Below, piece by piece: positions 22,482 through 36,097 of a stretch of 64,000 nucleotides of DNA (within the stretch, counting starts at the first letter, position 1; each line of letters starts with the position of its first letter). This DNA is from Gibbula magus (taxonomy: Eukaryota > Mollusca > Gastropoda > Trochida > Trochidae): positions 41,820,358 to 41,884,357 of the forward strand of contig OW388300.1 of NCBI GenBank assembly GCA_936450465.1. The letters run 5' to 3'. Both the position numbers and the translations under genes were made by a program. A model generated the notes under the pieces. That model was not told where the DNA came from. It saw only the letters and a list, made by a program, of their open reading frames with translations, and searched no databases.

Positions 22482-25400
22482 GTATTATCACAAATACATT
22501 ACAATTTGTCATATTATTCATTGGGAGTCTATCATTGTCAACCTTGACACCACAAAAAAACGTTACATCTTAATGTTTATGCACATCAATATTACATGAT
22601 TGCCCCTTGCTATAAATCCTATTTTAAAAATGAACCTGGATAGTGAATGTCATGTACACGTGCTGACCAATAACAAAGTGTTATAAAAGTAGATTAGATA
22701 ACAACTGTAGAATAACAAAGGATTTAGTCCCCCTCTCTATGAAAATCAATACTATGACTGCCGTATAATGTTTCACTGGAATTCAATTTCCTGACCAGAC
22801 CAATGACATCTGGCCTGTGTATTAACTCTGTGCTCACAGACAAGATGACCAATGTATCTCTAATTCCCAGCGCCATTTACTGAACACATTTCTACTACAA
22901 ATGGGCGTTTAACCGGAGTGATGGATCGCAGATTGATACATGATATTCACACAGGGCATTGATGAACACATCACTATCTTGGTCTTGACTTCGAACTTTT
23001 TGGCAGAGGAGGTGAGTTGAAGGTTTAACGCCAATGTCAAGAATAGTTCACTTACATCACTGTTGAATTATTACAGGGTGAAAGCCCACTACACCATGGG
23101 GGTTATGCATTGAGATGAAACCTGGAACTAGTGAACCATGGATGGTACTGCTCTGACTTTCAGTGTAGCATCGCACCATAACCTTATTGCATGAAGAACA
23201 GTTTTCCAGAGCAAAGTATCATAGCCCTTGACGATATTCAAACCCCAGACATCTGGAAGCGGAACCGAACGTGCTATCTACTGCGCCATCCCTCCTCCTG
23301 TGACAGAGGGAGTCTTGATCTAAAATCCTATCTGATAAATCACAATCCAGTATATTTTTGATAAAGGTGCACACAGTTTGATGGTTCCATCTCGTCAAGA
23401 ACATCTAGGAACAACCAACACCAAAACTGGGTGTCTAATCATTGGAGAATGCATGTACAAATATATCTCACGTGAGTTTTATATTTGGGGGTTATCTATG
23501 GTTGTTCACTTTTCCAGATTAGCTGACAATGTAAAATGGGTTATTTTTTGGTTTATTTCTGTTAATTGGTGCAAACTCCATAGATCACATTAGATGTCCT
23601 TTTCCCACTGAACATTAAGATCATGATTATAATCTGCCTTGTTACTTCTTACATTCTTACACATATGTTTGTGGCTTTCCCTTTCATGACGAATTTCTGT
23701 CCACATTATGTTTCCAGATATTGTCTCTTGCTTTGTGAATGAAACTGCTGTTTTAGCTTACACAAACTTTGTGTTCAGTTTATATCTGTTCTAATTGCAA
23801 TCCTCACCTTTGCTGCTGTTCATTTGATCTCATAGGAAGCGATAATACCAGTTGATATCTTTCAATACAGGCAATCGGTTGGTCTGTTTTCCTTAAAATT
23901 ATCTGCTATGTTTCATGTTGTCTTACTTGTATCAGCTGACCATGAAATAAACAAAATTGGGCGATTTCATACTATAACTATGTTTTTGATAGTTGTTTAC
24001 AACATTCTGTTTAAATGAGTACCTATGTAATGTATTATGTATCTTGGGGCGGCATTCATATAAGCCAATTGGGCCTGATTGGCAATCAGTTTATTTTCAC
24101 AAAATATGTTTAAACTGTACATCTCATTAATTCGGAGGGAGAGTTTATATCATCTTTTATAAATAACGATTAAATTGATGATCAAAACATCATCCAAATA
24201 ACGAATATGCATTTAATTTGAAGAATGGGAACTTTATGACTACAGCATTTAAAACAACAGAAGGCTACCTCAAAGTAGCACACCAAGTAGTCTGACAGGC
24301 GATGAAATAGACCTACAATCTAATTACGAGCGTCACCAAACCATTACCGTGTTAACAGCAGGGAATTACTCTGGAAGCCATCGCATTGCCTTCTCAAAGG
24401 AGGGAAACAATTAAGTCACCAGATAGAAAAAAATGAAAGAAAAAAGTCTGAATTGAAGACATCAATTTGCAGTCGCCAACTCATCCTTTGGGAAGTTTAA
24501 ACGTTCTGATCTCGTTATCCTAATTTAGCTCGCCACTGCTCTTTCCACTAGCTTCCCACAAACTGACACCCATATCGTTTTGCACTTCACACGAATACCA
24601 ATGAAATAATGATAGATAAGCATGAACAAGCTGCACACGAATTTTAAAATAAACTCACCTTCAAAATAAACGTCCCTATACAAAATACAAGATATACAAG
24701 AAAACTAAATTTGAACTTTCAAACCATTATCTGTTCATATTTCTGAGAAATCTCAAATCTCCTGAACTAGACGAGACGAGAGTCAGAAAGTTGTTTTGTC
24801 GTGTTTTATAAATTCCTAAAGTAATGATGCGTCAACAAATTCAAGTCCAAGCAGGTTATTATGTCGAACACATCTTTTCGTATTAAATTTCTACGTTTAT
24901 TACATTTTTATATTAAATGTCATAGGTTCTGGCCAAAAACCAATTAGAAAAAGTGATTTCAGCATCCAAAATGTTTTTGAACTGAGGTAGAAATAAAAGT
25001 AACATACTCTGATACTTATTTATATTGGGACGTTTTTTCTACATGTAATTTTATTTAAGAAGTGAATGTATCTATACTAAAGCAATGAAATATGAAAATG
25101 TCATGATTTTAGTGTTATCTAAGAAAATTATTTGTTATTGATCATTTAGAAGAACATGAAGTCAGTTGCCGTATTGCTGTTCTTTGTATTCTGAAACAAC
25201 TACACTGAACACAAAACCAACAATGATCAATATAATAAGTGTTCATGCATGTTAATTAGGGATGTATTCTTTATTCACATTTCACATAAATATCACATTT
25301 TTCCTGCTACAAAACATTTGTATAGGAAATGAATATTTGTCCTTAAAATGACTATATTTATGGTCAATGGACGATGTATTGCATCTGTATTGTTACCATC

Positions 25401-27260
25401 TGAAATTAGAATTTTTCATTTGAAAACAACCTTCATTCAACATCAAGTGAAAGTATGCTGCAGCCCTATTGAAAAAAATATAATAGTCAAAACAACAATC
25501 ATGGTACAACTACTACACCCGGGATCGAAATAGCCATATCTTAACTCAACTCAATGTTAATAAGCCTCTGTACATTATAAAAGATTTGATACAAAGTCAT
25601 TCAATTTCTCACATATCAGCTGATAAAATGGAGCATTTTTTCACAATCATGTTTGAAATGTTTTTCGGATGGAATTAAAAGAAAGTAAATGTCTCCTGCA
25701 TTGTGCAAATGTCTCCTTTAAAGTGATAGCGATATTTGCCTAATTCTGAGGGTATAGGTTCGAATCCTGCAAGGGTTTCAGCACAAATCGCACGAATCTG
25801 TACCTGGAATGTAGTGTTATCCAAAACGTGAAGATGTTAGATTTGCTCAATTTGTAAATGGCATGTATTTCTAATAAATGTATCTGTGTTAATGTGTGTT
25901 TAATCAATCCATGACGGCAACATTTAAAAATAATGAGCCAAATGCAGCAAACTAGGAAACAGGAAATTCTCTCCCAACGAGGATAATTTATTCTTTTCAC
26001 CTATGTCCTTAAAGGGGTTGTAGCACGTTTTTGGCAACATGGAAATCGCAAAATGAGTAATTGCAGATCTTCGGTTGTACCTATGTTAGTATCATACATA
26101 GTAACAATCGTAATTCAAGTTATTAATGATTTACTGAAATTCAGCAAAAACCAAACTCTTATGCAAAACAATATTCACTGGGCCAAATAAGCCACTGAAT
26201 ACTGATGAGAATAGATTGTGATAGAATAAATTGAATCAACAAACGAAATGAATTGAATTAAAAAAGAAATTTTACTCTAATGAGGATTTCGATTGGCAAT
26301 CAATGAGAATTTGCTTATTTTCTTTGAAATATATAAATGTAAAGCAATGTGACAGTTTAGGTTTAGGACCGCCATAAGTGTACCTATTCATCTGAAAATC
26401 AACCCCTTTCTTTTGTCGCACTGAAATTGATAGACATTTATGTCAGTTATGAAAAATGATGAACATCTTTCACATGGTAATATGGATATAAAAGTAAGTA
26501 TTTTTTTCACTCATCACTTGTGTATGAGGTAATTGAGGGGATAGCTAATAATGGAAGTACAACACACAAGCCAAAGCACTCATATGGTATATCTGAGCAG
26601 TGACGGAAATAGCCACCACATTTAATTACTTTCTCTTCTGAGCCGCCACTGTGCTTCCCATGTGAGAACAGAAAATGCCAGACAAAATTTGCGTGAATTT
26701 GTTTGTGTGAAGTGCTTCTATTATTGGGTACCCCATAACTAGCTCATATACAAGTGATGGGTGAAAACAATACTCAGTAGTATAACCATATTACCACTTG
26801 AAAATTGTTCGTCGATTTCCATCTCAATATGACAAAGGAAAGGGATTGATTTTCAGATCTATATGTACACATTAAGCCCTGTGATGTTGTCTGTAATGTA
26901 TTCTCACTGATAGATGTCCTGAACTGCTGAATTGATGATTTATCAAAATTCGTATTAAAGGTAGCATCTTTTTATCAGATATAGTTAGAATCATTACAGT
27001 TATCTTGTATTGCATTCTGTATGTATATACCATAACCTTTCTAGAGAATAAATGATTTATTGAACTAAACTGTTACATTATCTTACATTTTGGTAGAAAA
27101 TAAGCATTTTTAATTCAATTATTTTTCTTTGTTGCTCCACTTTACAGCAGCGCAGAGAGATGATTGATTCCCAAGTAATTCTCTGAAAGTAACATACACA
27201 TGGTTATGTGATGCATTATTAGATTAAGAATCTATTCTCGTAACGACACAAGGGTTTAGT
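22482..27260. other. Non-coding part of unit copy 2, middle segment
   Basis: Colinear with 10233-14730 of copy 1 and includes the roughly 420 bp (22530-22945) that copy 1 has lost. It has a SINE-like module at 23075-23300, an old SINE tail at 25740-25840, and an empty LINE site at 26346-26351. No gene is supportable. Confidence 0.5.
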
Positions 27261-29567
27261 TGGTTAGTTTGTCAAATGACATAAAATTAAATATATTTGT
27301 CAAAGAAATGTAGATCATTTGTATCATTTGTATGAATGAGAAATGTGTTATATCGAACGTATTTACATAAGGGTATATTTTATACTTTTTTGAAACTTAA
27401 CATTTAAATAATCAGATTTCTACAGGGAAGATGAAGAACTTATTAACACTGGGGAATGGAGATGTAGCAGTTCATAAATAAGAATAATTTTAGTTGGTGT
27501 TTGTATATTTCAAAAGATGGCGAAAGCTTGCACTGAATATGAAGAAATAGAAATAGGTGAGAAATAGAAACGAAACTGGTTTTTTTAACTATCCATCTGT
27601 AACACAATTGTTTTTTTCATATTGCAATTGATGAACATGTATGATAAAACTGATATCGCACAATGATTAATTGAAGGTTTTCAGCTGTAACTATGTTATA
27701 ATCACACATGGAAACCCTTTTAATTGGAGACTATTAATTATTTACTGGATTCCCATCTATTCAGCACAACACAAACTCTGACACACAACTTTTCTCACTG
27801 GGCCAACATAACCCTGAGTGTCGATGAGAATAGATTCTTTATCTAATAAGGAGCTTAACATAACCATTTGTATGTTTCTTTCAGAAAATTACCGAAAAAA
27901 GACACCATGACTCTGCACTGTCGTGAAGTGAATCAACAAACGAAAATAAATGAATTAAAAAAGGACATAAAATGCCCCCAAATGTAGGAGAAAATAAGTC
28001 CAACGAGGACATCGTTTGGCAATAAATTAGGATTTGCTTATTTTTCCAAAATGTATAAATCAAAGAAAATGTGACAGTTTAGTTTTAGGACAGCTTTCAG
28101 TTCTCATTCATAAAAACAACAACATGTGTACTCGTCCATCTGAAAACCATAACGTTTTTCCTCACATTGAGGGGGAATGACATTTATGGAAATCGAATGG
28201 CACTGCTTTAAAGTGAATAAACAAATGAAAATAATTAAATTAAAAATGCATTTTATTCAAAAGAGAACATCGATAGGAAAACAATGAGGATTTTCTTCAA
28301 AATATATAAATGTAAAGCAATGTGACAGTTTAGGTTTAGGACAGTCAATAGTGTACCCATTCATCTAAAAATCAATCAGTTTCTTTTGTCGCACTGAAAT
28401 GTATAGACATTTATGAAAAATGATGAACATCTTTCAAATAGTAATATGGATATATATAAGTAAGTATTCTTTTCACTCATTACTTGTTTAGGAGGCAATT
28501 GAGGGGATAACCAATAACAGAAACACACCACACAAGCCATAGCACTCAAATGGTATATCTGAGCAGTGACGGAAATAGTCACCAAATTTAATTACTTTCT
28601 CTTCTGAGCTGCCACTGTGCTTCCCATGTGAGTATGAAAGCTGCCAGACAAAAGTGAAAATAAAAAGCAATTCATCCTTATCTGGAAATTAGTTGAGGGT
28701 AGCCAAAAAGCAATCAAGATTCGTTGGTATTCACAAACTATATAGGAAAGAGACATAAATGTGTACTATGATTATACAATTGTTAATTTAGGGGGAAAAG
28801 GAAAAGAAGAAAGTAACTGTAAGTGACCATACGACTTGAAATATCGTCTCAATAGTATTTAACTTATTTCACGGCTGCTAGTATTTTTACAAGGGCAAGT
28901 TCTTAACGCCATGGAGGCTATGCGTTGCACTGAAACATGAGAGAATCGGCTGATACTTGCGAACCATGGTTGGTATTGCCCTGAGAACTGTTCAATATTA
29001 CATAATTATGTCTCTATCGTATGAATCTAATCAATATTAATTACTTAATTACTTGTTGCCCTAGCGAATACCAACGAATGCTCTGTTGTATGGTTACTGA
29101 TATCCCACAACTCATTTCCAGAAAAGGATGAAATGTATGTTTGTACTTTCAATTTTGTCTGGCAGTTTCTGTTCTCGCATGGGAAGCACATCGGCGACTC
29201 TGAAGAGAAAGTAATTCAATTTGTTGTCTGTTTTCGTCACTGCTCAGATATACCATTTGCGTGAATGTGTTTGTGTGTAGTGCTTCTATTATTGGGAACC
29301 CCATAATTAGCTCAAATACAAGTGATGGGTGAAAACAATACTCAGTTATATATCAATATTACCATTCGAAAATTATCGTCGATTTCCATCTCAATATGAC
29401 AATTGAAAGGGATTGATTTTCAGATCTATGTGTACACATAAAGCCCTGTAATGTTGTCTGTAATGTATTCTCACTGATATATGTCCTGAACTGCTGAATT
29501 GCAGATTTATCAAAATTCGTATTAAAGGTAGCATCTCTTATTAGAAATAGTTAGAATAATTACAGTT
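27261..29567. repeat. Copy 2-specific expansion built from diverged unit modules
   Basis: This stretch is absent between the equivalent points of copies 1 and 3. It contains diverged forms of modules seen elsewhere in the unit: 27660-27860 resembles 2440-2640, and 28490-28740 resembles 13960-14130. An inverted form of the latter is at 29040-29260, with a SINE-like remnant between. After it the sequence of 26700-27000 is repeated at 29260-29567. Confidence 0.6.
28490..29260. repeat. Inverted pair of unit modules
   Basis: The module beginning near 28552 (GGTATATCTGAGCAGTGACG) is found in the opposite orientation ending near 29255, forming diverged arms of about 200 bp around a centre of about 300 bp with CCATGG-containing SINE-like sequence. 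This is the only inverted occurrence of the module in the window. Confidence 0.55.
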
Positions 29568-30513
29568 TTTGTTTTTGTTTGTTTTTGTTTTTGTTTGTTT
29601 CAATAGTATCTCATTTCAAAGGAGTTTTTTGTTTTTTGTTTTTTTTATTGGTTCCAAAGATTACACATATTATCACACATAGAGTTGTCATGGCATAACA
29701 ATAAATTGGAAGGTGCAAGGTTACAGTTGTGATAATAGTTACACAAATAGTTATATAAACATGAAATAGGATATTTCATGGATGTAAGTAAAAGTTCTAT
29801 TGGTCAATAAGTACTGGTAGGAGAGGGTTCCATTTGCGATTGAAATTATATAAATCATTTTTCTTTTTGGAAATAAAGTTTTCAACAACAATATTTGCTT
29901 CAGAGTTTTTATATATAAGTGAAGATTGGGAAGTTTATTTTTTATATTGCATAAATAAATATGCCTCTTTGCAGAGATGATGATATGGTTCAGTAGTCTA
30001 TTTTGATATAAGGTACCAAACCAGACCATGTATTTTGAAAAAGTTGGATGTGGATATATAAACTTATTAAGCCAAATTTGTAAGTTATTCCAAAATGCTT
30101 GGGTCACCTGACATTCCCAGTACACATGACATAGATTTTCATCTTTATCCTTACAAAAACAACACAAACTGTTATCAACCTTTTTCATTTTGAGCAACTC
30201 ATGTTTTGTGTAGATAATACCATGTAGAAATCTATATTGAAAATCAATTAGCTTAATGTCTTGTTAACCCTTTTTATATATTGTAAAAATATGTTTCCAT
30301 TCAAAGCCAATTCCAGGAAGTATATTCTGCCATTTATTACAAATGTTAGGTTGTTTTGCATTCGAAATAAGTTTATCATAAAAAGTCCTGCAGCCTTTTG
30401 ATCTTTTCAAGAGGTTTATCTGGCAAGGATTAATATCTAAATTCCTGACTGGGATAGAATGGCAATGTCTAATAGTATGTTACCATGAATCAGGTAAGAA
30501 ATAAATAATAAAT
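29568..30513 (-). mobile_element. 5'-truncated L1/Tx1-like LINE tail in unit copy 2
   Basis: A 946 bp insertion flanked by a perfect 13-bp duplication AATAATTACAGTT (29555-29567 and 30514-30526). The same 13 bases occur once in copy 1 (14419-14431) and copy 3 (45955-45967), so these are empty sites. The element reads on the minus strand and ends at its left edge in an A-rich AAAAACAAAC-type tail. Confidence 0.88.
29751..30265 (-). pseudogene. L1/Tx1-like ORF2 C-terminal fragment
   Basis: The frame is readable from about 30265 (FQYRFLHGIIYTKHELLKM) through an ATG-started part of 148 codons. It carries the CFCKDKDENLCHVYWEC cysteine/histidine motif and the following FWNNLQIWL, characteristic of the C-terminus of L1-clade ORF2 proteins. 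Upstream the frame is interrupted by a stop. Reverse transcriptase and endonuclease are gone, so it is a dead-on-arrival copy. Confidence 0.75.
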
Positions 30514-30526
30514 AATAATTACAGTT

Positions 30527-33500
30527 AGCGTGAATTATATTCTGTATTTATATACTATGACCTTTTATTTCATAATGTATTTCTGTATATATATGCTGGT
30601 TTTCTAGAGAATAAATGATTTATTGAACTAAACTGTTACATTATCTTACATTTTGGTAGAAATTAAGCATTTTTAATTCAATTCGTTTTCTTTGTTGATC
30701 CACTTTACGGCAGCGCAGAGAGATGGTTTCCCAAGTAATTCTCAAAAAGTAACATACACATGGTTATGTGATGCATTATTAGATTAAGAATCTATTCTCG
30801 TCACAACACAAGGGTTTTGTTGGCCCAGTGAGAAATATTTGTATTGTGCTGATTTGCTGTAAATAATGAATAATTCCATTGAATTAATGCGGTTTCCATA
30901 TGTGATACTTGCATTGTTATCGCTGAAAAACCTTTAATAAAATAGTATACGAAATGAGTTATTTCAGTATCAGAGAGACAATGATGTTACAGATATACAG
31001 GCTTATATATACAAATATACAAATTCTCTGTATAAATCTCTGTATTTTTATCATTAGTTCATCGAAACAGATTTGTTTCTTTTCTTCTTGGAATTTCCCA
31101 TATCTGTTCATAGCAAGCTCTCGCCATTGTTTTGTACTATTCAAACGGCAACTCAAGACATTTTTTTTTATAAACTGCAACCTCTCCATTTCTCCTTCTA
31201 CATATGTATTTATATTCTTTGTAGACATCTTCTACTCTATACATGTTAGTGTATGAGGACATGAGCAAGACACATTGCTAATTAATATGTTCAAGATGCA
31301 GGTTTTATTTTAGCAAATGGTCAAAAGATAATATATTAGTTCTGCCTTTTATTACTCATGTAATGACTTATCATTATAATGCTCCTCCTGAAAACAGTAG
31401 TGTTTTGGAGATGATATGATATATACCAGTTGTTATTCACGTCAGAGGATTTGCTTGTAACGATGGCAATAAACTTATTGATACCTTACACTTATGCCGA
31501 GGTTGTATTTACTTTGAAATTCCTGTGTGATATCTTATACAAAAAATGTTTCATCTCTTCTAACATATTCAGCATTCCATGAAATTGAATATGGAAAATT
31601 AACCTTCCAACAATACATTGTATCGGCTCAATTTTTATATCATTTGAATCAAGATTGGCATACCAATGTGTTGTAAACCTTCCCTTTGTCCTCTGAAGTC
31701 ACTTTGACTTTCCTTGTGAAGTAAAAAGGTGTAAAGTAGATGTTACTGATAATTAGATTGGTCATCTTGTCAAGTCGTAAGTTCATAACCTGGCCTCATT
31801 TCCTTGAAAAAACGCTTTCAGGCTTTGAAGTTTTGACTTTAAAGTAGCTTGAGAGAGTCCACAGAAATGGTACGTCGCTCTCAATTTATTAATAAGACTA
31901 TGAACCTGGCTGGATGTTCGAAACAGCTGCTTTAAACAGACTAAGGTTAAAAGTAAGACACCAAACATTGCTTCTCATTACAGTATTCCTGGATTAAGAT
32001 GGAAAGTCCAGTTGTAGTTTTCATTTGTAATATACAGTATTTCAATTTATTACGTAGTTCAACTGTCTATGTTGATTGTTAAGGACAACATCAACAAGTA
32101 AGTGAGGTAAACAATTGGAGAATACTTTATATTTATGCTGATTATAGTAACTACAATTCCTGATCAGTTCAAGAAAACACAATGAATTTGATATAATTAT
32201 ATCACATTTACTTTATAACGCATGCATTACGCTGATATTGAAATAAAAGTTTGTTAAAGCATTCAACACGATAGAGCAGTTTCTGATTGTTTGGAAATGC
32301 TTGGAAGGCTTTTAATTCTCTCCCCAAAGAGTTAACTAAAGACCCCAGTATCAGCCCAAGGGCTGTAATTGACATTGTCGAATCCCTGCCTAAAAGCTAA
32401 GTCTTTCGGGCTGATTCTTGGGTCTCGGGCTGATACAGGATGTGATATGAAAACACCCATATCATACTATTTTAATTATATATTCTAACCACACAGTCAA
32501 CCCAAGTAAAGATATTCATTATCTTGACAAACTCCATATCAGAAATGTTTCTAATGTGTGTTTTTCTTACGGTGTTAGGGTTTTGCATTTTCTCTCTATC
32601 TATTTCGTTTGCTTCGAAGTTAACCTCATTTTCTACGGCAACTGCTGATTCATTGATGGTGTCAAACTCACAAATACAACCTGCAAATGATTGTAATGTT
32701 TTTGCAACAATATCCGCCATGTTAAACGTATTCTGTACAAAGGGAGACATCTTTTAATTCTATGTGACTCTCGTATGTAACCTAGAGTCCGAGATTCAAT
32801 TCCCTTGACGGTCTGATACAGGTTTTTGGTCTTGACGACGGGCTGATACAAGGTGTTTGTTAGAGCGGATTACATGCATGCATTAATAACCAAAAATATG
32901 ATAGGTGTATGTTTCAAGGTTTAGCATTCTTGTTTTCGAAATAAAACGTAAAATAACCCAATCAAATCCAAGGATTTGAAATGACATGGCACTAAACTAA
33001 AAGTAGCATTCTTTTCTAAGTAACATGATGAATTTGAATTGAATTCGAAATAATGATATTTCCGATTCAGTGCCCTGTGTTGCTTTGTCTCAAAAGCAAT
33101 GATGTATACTAATATTTTCAATAAATAATAATGATGTATTATAGTATGTCTCATCACAAATACATAACAATCTGTCACCTTGTGAGTCTATGGTTATCAT
33201 TGACACATACAAACACGTATTAGTTGCATACATCATAATGTGCATGCATATCACTCTTATTTGATTAATCCGAGTAGCCTCTTGCTATAAATCCTATGTT
33301 AAAAATGAACCTTGACAGTGAATGTCATGTACAAATACTAACTAACAATCGAGTAGTATAAAAATAGATTAGATAGCAACTGTAGAGTAAGGATTAAGTT
33401 ACCCTCTCGATTAATATCAATACTGTGACTGCCATATAATGTTTCGCTGGAATTCAATTTCCTGATGTGACCAATGACATCTGGCCAGTGTTTTAACTCA

Positions 33501-33720
33501 AAACTCTCTGACAAGATGACCAATGTATCTTTAATTCCCATAGCCATTTACTGAACACATTTCCACTACAAATGGGCATTTAACCGAAGTGATGGATCGC
33601 AGATTGATACATGATATCCAAACAGGGAATTGGTGAACCCATCACTATTTTAATTTCGCTTCGAAGTTTTTGACACAGGAGGTGAGGTGATGATTTAACG
33701 CTGCTCTCAAGAGTGTTTCA
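30527..33720. other. Non-coding part of unit copy 2, last segment
   Basis: Colinear with 14432-17335 of copy 1. It includes the empty site of the 16.1 kb element (TACGTC, 31871-31876) and the relic frame at 32472-32750. A stretch at about 30954-31256 is open on both strands by chance. Confidence 0.5.
32472..32750 (-). pseudogene. Short open frame shared by unit copies, probably relic (copy 2)
   Basis: Counterpart of 16116-16394 with 92 codons and six amino-acid differences. The changes are nearly all replacing, as expected for sequence free of protein-level constraint. Product not recognised. Confidence 0.25.
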
Positions 33721-33790
33721 ATTATATTACTCAATATATATTATTCAATATATTATTATATTATTCAATATTATATAATTATATGTGACC
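33721..33790. repeat. AT-rich junction between unit copies 2 and 3
   Basis: A run of short ATTATATTA/TTCAATA repeats joins the sequence equivalent to about 17330 of copy 1 directly to the sequence equivalent to about 670 of copy 1. About 1.4 kb present at the copy 1/copy 2 junction is therefore missing here. It looks like a low-complexity deletion or recombination junction. Confidence 0.6.
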
Positions 33791-35507
33791 ATACCTTCAC
33801 ATATTTTGAAACTATGTTCATGTCTCTATGTTACTTTTGAAAGTATTTCCCATGTTAAATGTTATAAGTCAATATAATTAGAAAGGTCATTGTGAAAAAA
33901 GTATTTGAAGTTTGCAATTGAATTTTACAAATGGCTGCGAATTCGTCATGATTTACGTTTTTGCTTTTATTTTTAAAATAACTTTTAAGTCACTGTGTGA
34001 ATTTTGTAAATTTTCCCCATGTTAAATTCACAACTTTTATTTTCTGTCATGTTGTACCCTTTCTCACCATCGGAAATGACTGTTAGCGATCGATTTTGTT
34101 ATTGATTCTTAATATAAAAACTTAGCTGTTGTATAGTTGTCCTGATAAATACATGTCATTGTGGATCCGCGGTTTTTAGGTATTCATCTTTAAAGTTGGA
34201 AAAATGTTCCAAGCCACCAAAATGTGAAAGGTCACTGTCAAAAAAGTATTAGGAGTTTTAACATTTGGATATTGTTTAATCACCAATGTTTCAGCTGCAC
34301 ACATATGCAAGTTTCAAAGGAGAAGACTGTCAAAGGTACAGTTTTGCTTGGATGGTCATTGAGCATCCTTTTAAAAAAAGGTGTCCAGGTGCATTTTGAA
34401 AATAAATTCAACGTTAAAAAATCATCTCAGGTTTGTTTTTATTTGCTCCCGCCATTTTGGCAGTATCTTTCCAACACAATCGGAGGAGCAATAAAACATA
34501 CACGTCAATAACGATAAAGATTCAGCCAATTGGTTGAATCCTTAAACATGATCTAAGTATCCCAAAGCATTCAATGTGTAAACCTATATGTATGATATAC
34601 ATAAACACAAGATCTGAAATGGGTTATTTTCAAAACAATAAATAATTAAACAACTTTCATTTAGAGGTTTCTTTCTATCGAAACGATAAATACAATTGTC
34701 TAATAAGTGTTACCTTTCTCAAATAGTAGTCTGACAACTTTATAATTCATATTTAAATTTTTAAAAAGCCATTCAACAAAAATCACGAGTGGAATCTTTT
34801 GGGAATCTAAAGCAATTACATTACATCTTTTGACAAAAACAACAAAGAGTGGAAGACAAGAAGTTGATGGATTTTAATAGCATCCAAAAAAGCTACATCA
34901 ATTTTACATAAATCCAATTACATGACATACAGGAGAAGGTACAGATTAAATAATCTCAGCATATAATGGCTAAAACATGGCATAAACAATAGTTTCGAAA
35001 TCGGTTTCAATGTATATGTAAAAAGAGATAACATAATTGTTTAACAATTGATTGTTTTAGAAATTCATAAGATATCACACAAAACTTAACACAATCTTAT
35101 GTTACAAGAAAACACGACCGTAGTAAATTCAAACTATTACTAAGTTCATTTTAAGCATTAAGTGTTAAATATTCTCAACTATATGCTACAATAAGAAGTA
35201 AGTCATTTCATGAGTAAAAGGTCAATGACATAGAACTTAAGTTATAAATGAAATTTTGGCTTCGTTTGTTTAACGTTGAACATATGACTGAGCAATGTGT
35301 CATATTTTCATATCTTTATATATTAAATATAATTGATACTCTTTTGAAAGTTAAAATATGTAGATGACCAGATGTGATATCAAATAAATAAGAATGTCTT
35401 GAGTTGGTGCTTCAATAGTTCAAAATATGATGAGAGGTTGGTGAGACGTTCGATAACGCTGAGAAATCGAAAAACAATTCCCATGAATATTATTAACCTA
35501 GTATGTA
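33791..35507. other. Non-coding part of unit copy 3, first segment
   Basis: Equivalent to about 670-2380 of copy 1. A short frame at 34224-34511 is not conserved in copies 1 and 2. No gene is supportable. Confidence 0.5.
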
Positions 35508-36097
35508 GTCAAGTCAAAGATGTTTATTGTACTTGAGGCCTCCGGCCCATATACAAGTAGTATACAATTACATTATGTTATTATGATACATACATGTACA
35601 TTACAACAAATTAAAGTTCTGCTAATAGATTGCTTCTTAGGGTGACAGCATGTTTTAAAAAGAGCGCTAAACTGTGTATAACATCTTTATTTCTGGAAGA
35701 CAAGATGGAAACAAAGGCAGTTGAAGGATATTTAAAAGGTAATGATTCGGGATGTATTGTTGTCTTAAGACATTAAAATTTGGACATACAAAAGCAAAGA
35801 GAATTTCATCCGCTATAGCTGACTTACATAATGGACTTATCCTCAAACTTGTTTCTATGGAATATCGTCTACCTGTATTTATAGATATATCTAATAAGCC
35901 CAATCGAAAATTAACAAATGTTTGTCTGATGTTTCTTGACGTCAATACAGTTAGATATAGTTCTGGTTGAATTAACGTCTTGTATGATCGATACAATTGA
36001 TACCTTGTACTGTTGTCTAAAGTGGAATGCCATTCTTGATAATACATTTTAATAGATTGTTCCTCTCCGACCGCCTGCAACGAAAATGTCTAAGTGC
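35508..36097 (-). mobile_element. 5'-truncated LINE tail in unit copy 3
   Basis: Same insertion and same junctions as 20500-21083 of copy 2 (TGTA at 35504-35507 on the left, TTGTA at 36098-36102 on the right). Its C-terminal protein fragment (35667-36080) begins MQAVGEEQSIKMYYQEWHST and is shortened by a frameshift relative to the copy 2 version. Confidence 0.8.

Larger units (their letters stand above)
18051..33720. repeat. Long tandem unit, copy 2
   Basis: This is a full copy of the unit, colinear with copy 1 from 18060 onward. Differences from copy 1 are: a LINE tail at 20500-21083 (shared with copy 3), an uninterrupted DIRS target site at 22475-22481, loss of about 150 bp near 25140 between two TTATTGATC direct repeats, and a copy-specific expansion at about 27260-30530. 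That expansion contains a second, diverged set of unit modules, one of them inverted, and an L1-like LINE tail. No conserved gene is visible across the unit. Confidence 0.85.

Noticed and set aside
30954..31256. A 100-codon plus-strand frame with an 89-codon frame opposite
   Set aside because: AT-rich chance frames; not conserved in the equivalent parts of copies 1 and 3.
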